From Chloroflexota bacterium (GTDB lineage: Bacteria; Chloroflexota; Limnocylindria; Limnocylindrales; CSP1-4), in assembly GCA_027457005.1 (NCBI GenBank), contig DAIDTV010000069.1:1-7968 (forward strand): DNA of 7,968 nucleotides, read 5' to 3'. The notes beneath the pieces are model-generated. The model did not search any database, was not told where the DNA came from, and saw only the letters and a program-made list of their open reading frames with translations. The position numbers were made by a program, and so were the translations under genes. Shown here piece after piece: positions 1 to 4,907 of this stretch (within the stretch, counting starts at the first letter, position 1; the number at the start of each line of letters is the position of its first letter).

Positions 1-127
1 GCCCAGTCTGGTCACGTCCACTCCGGTCTGCCAGGCCCCACGGGCGGATGGTGCCGGAGGCCGGCTGCAGGGCCCGGCGGGAAGGCGGACCCGGACGCAG
101 CGTCGGTAGTTGCGGTGACAACGAACT
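1..127. other. Left-edge region without a supportable gene
   Basis: No gene can be supported here. The reading frame of the downstream DoxX gene has no stop codon from base 1 onward. However, a promoter-like element at 128-136 and a good ribosome binding site at 178-181 place that gene's start at 190. The open frame upstream is then a by-product of high GC content. The end of a gene lying mostly outside the window cannot be excluded. Confidence 0.4.
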
Positions 128-136
128 GCTATGATG
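110..136 (+). promoter_or_regulatory. Putative promoter of the DoxX gene (extended -10)
   Basis: TATGAT at 131-136 matches the sigma-70 -10 consensus at five of six positions. It is preceded by TGC at 128-130, an extended -10 (TGn). A weak -35-like TTGCGG lies at 110-115 with a 15-nt spacer, which is short. Transcription would start near 143 and leave about 47 nt of leader carrying the ribosome binding site of the gene at 190. Predicted by eye only. Confidence 0.45.
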
Positions 137-189
137 CGGACCCTTCACGGGCGAACGGTCGTCCCCCTCGCGCCAGCGGAGCGATTGAC

Positions 190-711
190 ATGGCAACCAT
201 GGATGCAGGCGTTCTCACCCTGCGGGTCGTCGCGGGCCTCGTGTTCGCCGCGCACGGTGCGCAGAAGGCATTCGGCTGGTGGTCGGGTCCGGGGTTCGCG
301 GGGTGGCGCGCCGCGATGGCGCGCATGGGCCTGCGGCCGCCGCTGTTCTGGGCGACCGTCTCGATGGGGGTCGAGCTGGCCGGGGGGCTCCTGCTGGTCG
401 TGGGCCTGCTGACGCCGCTCGCCACGGCTGCCCTCGTGGCCCAGGCCATCGTGATGATCTGGCAGGTCCATCTGCCCAAGGGGTTCTGGAACTCCAGGGG
501 CGGCATCGAGTTCCCGTTGACGCTGGGCGCGATCGCCGTGGCCCTCGCCGCCATCGGCCCGGGCGCGGTCTCGCTGGATCGTGCGCTCGGGCTCGTCTAC
601 CCGGGCGATGTGCGAGCCGCGGCCCTCGTCCTCGGCGCCGCAGGGGCAATCGTGGCGCTCCTGCTCCCGCGCCTGGTGGTGCCCGTGTCGGCGGCCGCCG
701 AGCCGCGCTGA
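190..711 (+). CDS. DoxX family membrane protein
   Basis: This 173-residue protein belongs by appearance to the DoxX/DoxD-like family of small integral membrane proteins. Members are often linked to redox or thiosulfate-related functions, but the exact role is usually unknown. The N-terminal helix (about residues 8-22) runs into the signature AHGAQKAFGWW (21-31). Further hydrophobic segments lie at about 55-75, 78-92, 108-124 and 143-162. The loop KGFWNSRGGIEFPL (97-110) is typical of the family. The ATG at 190 was chosen because GGAG at 178-181 sits 8 nt upstream and a promoter lies at 128-136. The open frame continues further upstream, so a longer form is possible but less likely. The gene stands alone on this strand and converges on the TetR gene, so context gives no substrate. 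Confidence 0.88.
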   Translation: MATMDAGVLTLRVVAGLVFAAHGAQKAFGWWSGPGFAGWRAAMARMGLRPPLFWATVSMGVELAGGLLLVVGLLTPLATAALVAQAIVMIWQVHLPKGFWNSRGGIEFPLTLGAIAVALAAIGPGAVSLDRALGLVYPGDVRAAALVLGAAGAIVALLLPRLVVPVSAAAEPR

Positions 712-747
712 CAGGGCGGAATGGCGATCAGACCGGGGAGGGGGGCA

Positions 748-800
748 GCGCCGCCGGTGCCGGCGCGATCAGTCCCGCTCCCGGCCGGTTCCTACCGGCC
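748..800. terminator. Hairpins between convergent doxX-like and tetR-like genes
   Basis: Two perfect stems lie in the 80-nt convergent gap. GCGCCG (748-753) pairs with CGGCGC (761-766) around a 7-nt loop. GGCCGGT (783-789) pairs with ACCGGCC (794-800) around a 4-nt loop and overlaps the TetR stop codon at 792-794. Neither is followed by a T tract on either strand, so these are not canonical Rho-independent terminators. Position and stability suggest a bidirectional transcription-ending or 3'-end-protecting role (inference). Confidence 0.35.
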
Positions 801-1439
801 TCCGTCCGGTGCGGCGTAGCCCCGGAGCACGGCGTCGACCACGCGCTCCGCGAAGTCCCGCGTGAGTTCGCCGCCGAACATGAGGCGGAAGTAGACCGGC
901 CCCACCAGCAGCTCGGTGGCGACGTCGACGTCCGCATCGGCGCGCAGGTCACCCCGCCGGATCCCGCGCCAGATCGCCCGCCGCACCTCGTCCCGGCGGC
1001 CCTGCACGACGCTGGCTCGGAATGGATCCCCGAGGAGCGGGTTCATGGCGATCTGCGAGAGCAGCGCCGCGATCACCGGCCCGAAGGGTGTGTCGTTGAC
1101 CGCACGCATCGCGTTCATGGTGGCGGCCAGCAGTTCCTGGCGCGTGTTGCCCGTCTCGGCGATCACGATGTGGGGCGAGGCGAGCTCCTCGAGCACCGCG
1201 AGGGACAGCTCCTCCTTGGAGCCCCAGCGCCGGTAGATGGTGGCCTTGCCGACCCCCGCGCGGGCCGCCACGTGCTCCAGCCGCAGGCCGGCGAACCCCT
1301 CGCTCACGAGCAGCTCGCGGGCGGCGTCGAGGATGGCCCGCTGCAGGCGGTCGCTGCGGGGGCGTCCCCTGCGCGGCGCGCTCCCGGCCGGTCGCGCCGG
1401 AGAGTTGCGGAACGGAGCGTCTTGCATATCCGGGGTCAC
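792..1439 (-). CDS. TetR/AcrR family transcriptional regulator
   Basis: This is a dimeric DNA-binding repressor of the TetR family, 215 residues from GTG at 1439. An N-terminal arm with GRPRSD (25-30) precedes the three-helix TetR_N domain at about 35-80, including VAARAGVGKATIYRRWGSKEEL (57-78), a textbook helix-turn-helix. The all-helical C-terminal half (about 90-215) is the ligand and dimer domain and gives no ligand. Start choice: a -10 box TATCAT (1452 down to 1447) lies exactly 7 nt before the GTG at 1439, suggesting a leaderless message. ATG at 1427 (211 residues) is the alternative and lacks a clear ribosome binding site. A still longer GTG at 1457 lies within the operator and is unlikely. 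The gene diverges from the 82-aa protein at 1488. An inverted repeat in the shared promoter suggests it represses both itself and that gene. Confidence 0.92.
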   Translation of the reverse strand: MTPDMQDAPFRNSPARPAGSAPRRGRPRSDRLQRAILDAARELLVSEGFAGLRLEHVAARAGVGKATIYRRWGSKEELSLAVLEELASPHIVIAETGNTRQELLAATMNAMRAVNDTPFGPVIAALLSQIAMNPLLGDPFRASVVQGRRDEVRRAIWRGIRRGDLRADADVDVATELLVGPVYFRLMFGGELTRDFAERVVDAVLRGYAAPDGGR

Positions 1440-1475
1440 GGAGTATATGATACGCACCGGATCGTATCGTCACAA
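1422..1475. promoter_or_regulatory. Divergent overlapping promoters of tetR-like gene and 82-aa gene
   Basis: Minus strand: -35 TTGTGA (1475 down to 1470), 17-nt spacer, -10 TATCAT (1452 down to 1447), then 7 nt to the GTG at 1439. Plus strand: -10 TATGAT (1446-1451) with a weak -35 TTGCAT (1422-1427, 18-nt spacer), giving a start near 1458 and a leader of about 30 nt before the ATG at 1488. The two -10 boxes overlap almost completely, so the promoters probably compete. One bound repressor could shut both. Confidence 0.6.
1449..1468. promoter_or_regulatory. Putative TetR operator, inverted repeat GATACG-N8-CGTATC
   Basis: Perfect 6-bp half-sites GATACG (1449-1454) and CGTATC (1463-1468) flank CACCGGAT, whose central CCGG is itself symmetric. 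Sixteen of 20 positions obey dyad symmetry. The site covers the -10 boxes of both divergent promoters and the 17-nt spacer of the TetR promoter. TetR-family repressors commonly bind such short palindromes next to their own gene (established). Binding here is inferred. Confidence 0.65.
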
Positions 1476-1480
1476 GGTGA
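1474..1480 (+). promoter_or_regulatory. Ribosome binding site of the 82-aa gene
   Basis: AAGGTGA lies 7 nt before the ATG at 1488. It decides that start against the long open frame reaching upstream across the TetR gene. Confidence 0.6.
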
Positions 1481-1487
1481 CATTCCC

Positions 1488-1736
1488 ATGACTGACAACT
1501 ACCAGGTTCTCGCCTCCATCGAAGCTGCGCAGCACGACACGCCGTTCTGCGCGTGCGGTGCGCCGGCCGTGCTGGTCGGGCACGACCGGAACGTCTGGCT
1601 CGAATGCTCGACGCTCGGGGAGCACAGGTCGGCGCTGCGCCGGCTGCTCGCACTCGATCTCGTGGCCGACCACACGCGACGGCTGGTTGTCGACCTCGCG
1701 GCCGATGACGCGATGCGGCTCGAGGCGGCTGCCTGA
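1488..1736 (+). CDS. Small cysteine-containing protein, TetR-divergent, function unknown
   Basis: I do not recognise a named family. The 82-residue product has no signal peptide or membrane segment and looks soluble. Residues 16-40 carry a possible metal-binding or redox motif: HDTPFCACG with C21 and C23, then WLEC with C40 about 16 residues on. H16 and H32 are further possible ligands. The C-terminal half is charged and helix-forming, with DHTRRLVVDLAADDAMRL at 61-78. The start is fixed by AAGGTGA at 1474-1480. It diverges from a TetR-family gene and shares an operator-bearing promoter with it, so it is likely the main regulated target of that repressor. Three cysteines are one short of a classical single zinc site, so metal binding could need a dimer or a histidine ligand. 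Coding status is well supported; function is open. Confidence 0.75.
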   Translation: MTDNYQVLASIEAAQHDTPFCACGAPAVLVGHDRNVWLECSTLGEHRSALRRLLALDLVADHTRRLVVDLAADDAMRLEAAA

Positions 1737-1940
1737 GCAGGCACTGCGCGACGAACTGCGGCCCTGGCCGCCGTCCGGCCCGAGCGCCGCCCGGCCAGGT
1801 CCTGAGTGCCGCCCGGCCAGGGCCCGACACCATCCTGCCCCGCCACGCCACCGGCCCGCGCGTCAGACCGCCCGCGGGCCCCGCACCTCCGTGAACTGCA
1901 CCGGGATCGACTGGAGGGTCACGTAGCAGCCGGTCCGCCT
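1737..1940. other. Convergent intergenic region with direct and inverted repeats
   Basis: No convincing gene is seen in these 204 nt between convergent genes. An 18-bp direct repeat with one mismatch, GAG(C/T)GCCGCCCGGCCAGG, occurs at 1782-1799 and 1804-1821 (22-bp period). GGCCCTGGCCG (1760-1770) is the exact inverse complement of 1814-1824. A compact stem GCGGCC-CT-GGCCGC lies at 1758-1771. Confidence 0.45.
1853..1880. terminator. GC-rich hairpin between convergent genes
   Basis: GGCCCGCG (1853-1860) pairs perfectly with CGCGGGCC (1873-1880) around a 12-nt loop. It lies between the 3' ends of the 82-aa gene and the SRPBCC gene. No T tract follows on either strand, so it is terminator-like only by position and stability. 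Confidence 0.3.
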
Positions 1941-2417
1941 TCAGGCCTGGCGGCCCGTCCGCAGGTCGACGCTGAAGTCGAGGTGCGCGCGGAGCATCGC
2001 CAGGGTATCGCTCCAGAGCGCGATCGCCTCGGCCCAGGCATCGATCCCACCGGGGAGATCGAGGGGGAAGGGGCCGTCCTCGAGCTCGATGTGGGTTCCG
2101 TATCCCGCGGGGCCGATCGACACCTGGACGTCAGTGACCAGCGAATCGTCGGGGAGCCACGGACGGCGGAACGCGAACCGCGAGTCGGGTTCCGCGCGCG
2201 TCACCTCCCACCACACCCGCCGGTCCGGCCACGCCAGCACGGATCGTGATCCGACCGCCAGGCCGCCCTCGATCTGCACGGGGAACCACCGCGCAAGCTC
2301 CTCGGGGTCGGCCCACGCGCGGAAGACCCGCTGCGGAGGGGCGTTCAGGCGGCGGCGCAGGCGCACCCAGCGTCGCAGGTCGGTCCCGAGCGGAAGCCGC
2401 GGTTCGTCCTCGCCCAT
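1941..2417 (-). CDS. SRPBCC / AHSA1-like domain protein
   Basis: This 158-residue soluble protein has the look of the START/SRPBCC helix-grip fold, AHSA1 (Hsp90 ATPase activator homologue) subgroup. The family provides a hydrophobic ligand cavity, and bacterial members mostly have unknown ligands. Family features are the opening strand and helix RRLNAPPQRVFRAWADPEELARWFP (22-46), the beta-rich middle (59-113, with VWWEVTRAEPDSRFAF and THIELED), and the long C-terminal helix AWAEAIALWSDTLAMLRAHLD (127-147) ending in DLR (151-153). The start is well supported by AGGAGG (2428 down to 2423), 5 nt before the ATG. It is the last gene of a minus-strand run, 36 nt downstream of the 71-aa CxCGW protein gene, and is probably co-transcribed with it. 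Such proteins often sit beside ArsR regulators, but none is visible here. Confidence 0.85.
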   Translation of the reverse strand: MGEDEPRLPLGTDLRRWVRLRRRLNAPPQRVFRAWADPEELARWFPVQIEGGLAVGSRSVLAWPDRRVWWEVTRAEPDSRFAFRRPWLPDDSLVTDVQVSIGPAGYGTHIELEDGPFPLDLPGGIDAWAEAIALWSDTLAMLRAHLDFSVDLRTGRQA

Positions 2418-2422
2418 GCGGT

Positions 2423-2428
2423 CCTCCT
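2423..2428 (-). promoter_or_regulatory. Strong ribosome binding site of the SRPBCC gene
   Basis: AGGAGG on the minus strand, 5 nt before the ATG at 2417. It is one of the best Shine-Dalgarno matches in the window and fits an internal operon gene, in contrast to the leaderless first genes. Confidence 0.7.
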
Positions 2429-2453
2429 GTTCAGTCCGCGCCCCGACCCGGCG

Positions 2454-2669
2454 TCACGGCCGGTCGACCCCTTCCTCGTCCAGCAGCCTTGCCCGCAGCG
2501 CGAGGCGCTGCTGCTCGAGCCAGGTGACCAGCACGCGCCGGCGATGCGCGTACCAGTCTGCCCCGGCCCAGCCACACGAGCAACGCGTCACGGGGCCGGG
2601 TGGGACCCGAAGGAGGTGACCGGCAAGGAACGCCACCTCCGCGCGCTCAGACGTCAGACGGATCAGCAC
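2454..2669 (-). CDS. Small CxCGW protein, function unknown
   Basis: A 71-residue product starting at GTG 2669, chosen because GGAGGT lies 9 nt upstream. A longer form from GTG 2732 (92 residues) has no comparable site. I do not recognise a named family. The central RCSCGWAGADWYAHRRRV (29-46) holds a Cys-x-Cys-Gly-Trp element followed by histidine. Similar short CSCGW...H elements occur in unnamed small proteins of GC-rich bacteria (recalled, unverified). The rest is helical: LTSERAEVAFLAGHLL (5-20) and LVTWLEQQRLALRARLLDEE (47-66). No membrane segment or signal peptide is seen. It lies between the 99-aa gene (69 nt upstream) and the SRPBCC gene (36 nt downstream) on the same strand. With only two cysteines and one nearby histidine, metal binding is possible but unproven. 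Confidence 0.6.
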   Translation of the reverse strand: MLIRLTSERAEVAFLAGHLLRVPPGPVTRCSCGWAGADWYAHRRRVLVTWLEQQRLALRARLLDEEGVDRP

Positions 2670-2738
2670 TGGACGCCAACCTCCGCACCAGTGTGGCCGC
2701 GCGTCCCCGGGCGTGCAAGGGCCGAGCCGCACGGGCGG

Positions 2739-3038
2739 TCAGTGGTACCGGAGGTCGGGATGCAGCAGGGCGAGCTGATCGCGCAGTCCGGGCGCCTCGT
2801 CGAGCAGCGCCAGGACCTCGAGCACGAGCCTGTTCACGGCACTCGTCCCCGTCCTGCGAGCGGCAGCCTCGACGAGCTCGGTGAGCTGTCGCGCGGCCGC
2901 GGCATCCTGGTCGCGAAGGGGACCGGCGCCGAGTTCCTCGGCGATTGCCTCCGCCAGGAGCGCAGCCACGCGCTCATCAACCTTCGCCTGGCGCAGGCGG
3001 CCGGCCAGGTTGGGCGGTTCCGGGTGCTGGCTGTCCAT
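2739..3038 (-). CDS. Hypothetical helical 99-aa protein
   Basis: I do not recognise this protein. Its 99 residues are rich in Ala, Leu, Glu and Arg and are predicted almost wholly helical. The helices run at about residues 10-37 (LAGRLRQAKVDERVAALLAEAIAEELG), 44-61 and 66-80, then a C-terminal segment DEAPGLRDQLALLHPDLRYH. There is no signal peptide, membrane segment or cysteine. The ATG at 3038 is preceded by GAGG about 8 nt upstream, a fair ribosome binding site. It is the first gene of the minus-strand run 3038-1941 and diverges from the site-2 protease gene across 187 nt. Because long spurious frames are common here, coding status rests on the start signal, the helical composition and the operon position. 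A regulatory or structural role would be a guess. Confidence 0.6.
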   Translation of the reverse strand: MDSQHPEPPNLAGRLRQAKVDERVAALLAEAIAEELGAGPLRDQDAAAARQLTELVEAAARRTGTSAVNRLVLEVLALLDEAPGLRDQLALLHPDLRYH

Positions 3039-3225
3039 GGCGCCTACCTCGGGCCGCGTCCCCCCAGGCGGCGGGTGCGTCCGCGCGGTCCCGGCGGCCG
3101 CCCTGCGGGCTGCGCCTCGTCGCCTCCGCGATCGTGTCGCATGGTCGAGCCAGCGAGTGCCGGGCAGCCAGAGTCGTTGCGCCCGAAACGGACGACCGGG
3201 TGGCGCGATCGTCTACGCTGCGCCC
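3039..3225. promoter_or_regulatory. Divergent intergenic region with -10 box of the site-2 protease gene
   Basis: TACGCT at 3214-3219 ends 6 nt before the ATG at 3226, and there is no ribosome binding site, so the protease message is probably leaderless. No matching -35 was found. For the opposite gene only the ribosome binding site near 3047-3050 can be pointed to. Nothing else in these 187 nt is convincing. Confidence 0.45.
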
Positions 3226-4344
3226 ATGCGCGCCGGGTCACTCCGCATCTTCCGCATCGCCGGCATCGACGTGTACGTGCACGTCAGCTGGCTGGTGATC
3301 TTCGGGCTCCTGACCTGGTCACTCGCCGTGGGGTATTACCCGTCGCTGCTGCCGGGCCTCACGGCCGCCCAGGCCTGGACGCTGGGTGCGATCTCCTCGA
3401 TCCTGCTCTTCGCGTCGGTCCTGGTACACGAGCTCGCCCACTCGCTGGTCGCGCGGACCCGGGGCATGCAGGCCGCTTCGATCACGCTCTTCCTGTTCGG
3501 GGGTATTTCCACCCTGACCGGCGATGCCCCCCGCGCCTCGACCGAGTTCCTGATCGCGATCGTTGGACCGCTGGCCAGCTTCGCCATCGGGGCCGCCTGT
3601 TTCCTGCTGGCCGCCGCGGTCGGGGATCCGCGCGCCGCAGCACTGTTCGGTTACCTCGCCCTCGTCAACGTGCTTCTCGGAGGGTTCAACCTCATCCCCG
3701 GTTTCCCACTCGACGGAGGCCGCGTGCTGCGTGCCGTCGTGTGGCAGCTCACCGGCAGCATGCGGCGGGGTCTCGAGGTCGCGGTGGGCGCCGGACAGCT
3801 GGTGGGCTACGGCTTCATGGTCTGGGGCGTCCTCCAGGTCCTTCAGGGCAGCGCGTTCAACGGGATCTGGATCGCCGTCATCGGGTGGTTCCTGCAGGGT
3901 GCGGGCGCCGCTCAGCTCCGGCAGGTGCGCTCGGAGGAGCGGCTGACGGGAGTGTCGGTCCGCGACGTCATGCGCCCCGACACGAGCGCGATCGAGCCCA
4001 ACGCCTCGGTCGAGGACCTCGTCGAGCGATACCTTGTGCCGGGCAACCGGCGCGCGGTCCCCGTCGTCGCCGGCGACCGCCTCGTGGGGATGGTGACGCT
4101 CGGTGACATCCAGGCGATCGCGCCGCAGGCCCGCGTGTCCACCCGCGTGGTCGACGTGATGGGCGGCCGGTCGGGCGTGACCACCGTGGGGCCGGAAACG
4201 CCGCTGGCATCCGCGCTGGAGGCCATGCTCGCGGGAGACTTCGAGCAGCTGCCGGTGCTGGAGGACGGGCGGCTCATCGGGGTGCTCAGCCGCGCGGACA
4301 TCATCCGCCAGATCCAGCTGCGCGAGGCGCTCCACCTCAAGTGA
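3226..4344 (+). CDS. Site-2 protease family zinc metalloprotease with two CBS domains
   Basis: A 372-residue intramembrane protease of the M50 site-2 protease family, Rip3-like in layout. Such enzymes cut membrane-embedded substrates such as anti-sigma factors within the bilayer. The zinc motif is VHELAH with H68, E69 and H72. The third ligand is D163 in NLIPGFPLDGG (155-165), and VGPLASF is at 113-119. Hydrophobic segments lie at about 16-35, 53-74, 83-95, 106-132, 138-156, 187-207 and 212-226. Two cytosolic CBS repeats follow at about 245-300 (SVRDVMRPD; VGMVTLGDI) and 306-365 (VVDVMGG; IGVLSRADI). CBS pairs often sense adenosine nucleotides (family knowledge). All catalytic residues are present and the length is normal. 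The ATG at 3226 is supported by a -10 box 6 nt upstream and by the typical MRAGSLRIFRIAGIDVYVHVSWL opening. Substrate is unknown; no anti-sigma gene is visible. Confidence 0.93.
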   Translation: MRAGSLRIFRIAGIDVYVHVSWLVIFGLLTWSLAVGYYPSLLPGLTAAQAWTLGAISSILLFASVLVHELAHSLVARTRGMQAASITLFLFGGISTLTGDAPRASTEFLIAIVGPLASFAIGAACFLLAAAVGDPRAAALFGYLALVNVLLGGFNLIPGFPLDGGRVLRAVVWQLTGSMRRGLEVAVGAGQLVGYGFMVWGVLQVLQGSAFNGIWIAVIGWFLQGAGAAQLRQVRSEERLTGVSVRDVMRPDTSAIEPNASVEDLVERYLVPGNRRAVPVVAGDRLVGMVTLGDIQAIAPQARVSTRVVDVMGGRSGVTTVGPETPLASALEAMLAGDFEQLPVLEDGRLIGVLSRADIIRQIQLREALHLK

Positions 4345-4349
4345 CCGGC

Positions 4350-4416
4350 GGCCGATCGCCGCCCCCGGCCGATCGCAGCCCGTTGGCCGATCGCCGCCCG
4401 TCGGCCGGCGACCGTC
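4350..4416. repeat. 17-18-bp short tandem repeat, about 3.5 copies
   Basis: Copies begin at 4350, 4367, 4385 and 4403. The first three share GGCCGATCGC(C/A)GCCC followed by 2-3 variable bases. The fourth is degenerate (GGCCGGCGACCGTC). The array starts 6 nt after the protease stop codon. Confidence 0.7.
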
Positions 4417-4435
4417 GTGGCGGCATGGCCGCCAC
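4417..4435. terminator. Strong hairpin after the protease gene
   Basis: GTGGCGGC (4417-4424) pairs perfectly with GCCGCCAC (4428-4435) around the loop ATG. It directly follows the tandem repeat, and no T tract follows. It is a candidate factor-dependent terminator or 3'-end stabiliser for the protease message (inference). Confidence 0.35.
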
Positions 4436-4559
4436 CAGATGGCTCGAGGTGTCCGTGCGCGTGCGCGCCGATGCGATCGACGACCTGGAGTATGCGACCC
4501 GAGCCAGGGTCACGACACTCGGTCCGCCTCCTGGTCAGGGCGCGATCAGGACCTCGACC

Positions 4560-4579
4560 TCGACCTCAGGGAAGGTCGA
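4560..4579. terminator. Hairpin downstream of the MoaD-like gene
   Basis: TCGACCT (4560-4566) and AGGTCGA (4573-4579) form a perfect 7-bp stem with a 6-nt loop, 48 nt beyond the stop codon of the minus-strand MoaD-like gene. There is no T tract on either strand. Terminator function is only suggested by position. Confidence 0.3.
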
Positions 4580-4626
4580 ACGGCAGCCCGGCCATGCCGC
4601 CGGCGGAAGGCACGTGCGCCCCGGCC

Positions 4627-4890
4627 TCAGCCGCCGGCCACCGCGGGCAGGACGTGCACGACCGACCGATCGGTGACCACAGTGGCGATGTCGGCCGGCT
4701 CACCGTCGACGTAGACGTTGATGAACTCCCGGAGGACCGGGCCGGGATCGCACAGCCGATCGCGCATGCCGGGCCACCTGGTGTCGAGCCCATCGACGAG
4801 CTCGCGGACCGTCCCGCCCGTGACCGCGACCTGCCGTTGGGCCAGCGGGAACAGCGCGCTCAGCGATCGGGGCAGCACGACCGTCGCCAT
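4627..4890 (-). CDS. MoaD/ThiS family ubiquitin-like protein
   Basis: An 87-residue protein with the small beta-grasp layout of MoaD and ThiS sulfur carriers. The N-terminal strand MATVVLPRSLSALFP (1-15) is followed by VAVTGGTVRELVDGLDTRWPGMRDRL (21-46, the usual turn and helix), then FINVYVDGEPAD (56-67) and SVVHVLPAVAGG (76-87). The last two residues are Gly-Gly, the group that family members have adenylated and thiocarboxylated (family knowledge). It starts 17 nt after the stop of the Asp-box propeller gene, so the two are almost certainly one transcript. No strong ribosome binding site is seen, so translational coupling is plausible. No E1-like activating enzyme, MoaE or ThiG is in the window, so molybdopterin or thiamine synthesis is not supported. 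A carrier role linked to the propeller protein is more likely. Confidence 0.88.
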   Translation of the reverse strand: MATVVLPRSLSALFPLAQRQVAVTGGTVRELVDGLDTRWPGMRDRLCDPGPVLREFINVYVDGEPADIATVVTDRSVVHVLPAVAGG

Positions 4891-4907
4891 GGCGCGACCG
4901 ACGGCAC

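Larger units (their letters stand above)
4345..4626. other. Convergent gap with tandem repeat and hairpins, no convincing gene
   Basis: These 282 nt lie between the 3' ends of the protease gene (+) and the MoaD-like gene (-). They hold the tandem repeat at 4350-4416, the hairpins at 4417-4435 and 4560-4579, and a GACCTC triplet repeat at 4550-4567. An open frame from ATG 4425 begins MAATRWLEVSVRV but has no ribosome binding site and its ATG is in a hairpin loop, so it is not called as a gene. Confidence 0.5.

Noticed and set aside
783..800. Canonical Rho-independent terminator
   Set aside because: The stem is good, but no T tract follows on either strand, so it is kept only as a terminator-like hairpin.
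279..1487. Long upstream extension of the 82-aa protein frame
   Set aside because: The extension runs through DoxX out of frame and antisense to TetR. The ribosome binding site at 1474-1480 and promoter at 1446-1451 place the start at 1488.
2544..4106. 520-codon plus-strand frame overlapping the small minus genes and the protease
   Set aside because: It is out of frame with the clear site-2 protease (3226-4344), and its translation is an Arg/Pro-rich shadow.
3319..4335. 338-codon minus-strand frame opposite the protease
   Set aside because: Highly charged, domain-free translation antisense to a gene with intact catalytic motifs.
4350..4416. CRISPR array
   Set aside because: Repeats are contiguous 17-18-bp tandem units with no spacers between them.
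4425..4676. Candidate gene from ATG 4425
   Set aside because: There is no ribosome binding site or promoter, the ATG lies in the loop of a perfect hairpin, the translation turns low-complexity, and its 3' end overlaps the MoaD-like gene antisense.
4627..4890. moaD or thiS of cofactor biosynthesis
   Set aside because: The fold and Gly-Gly tail fit, but no moaE, moaA, thiG or thiF gene is present and the partner is a propeller protein, so no symbol is assigned.
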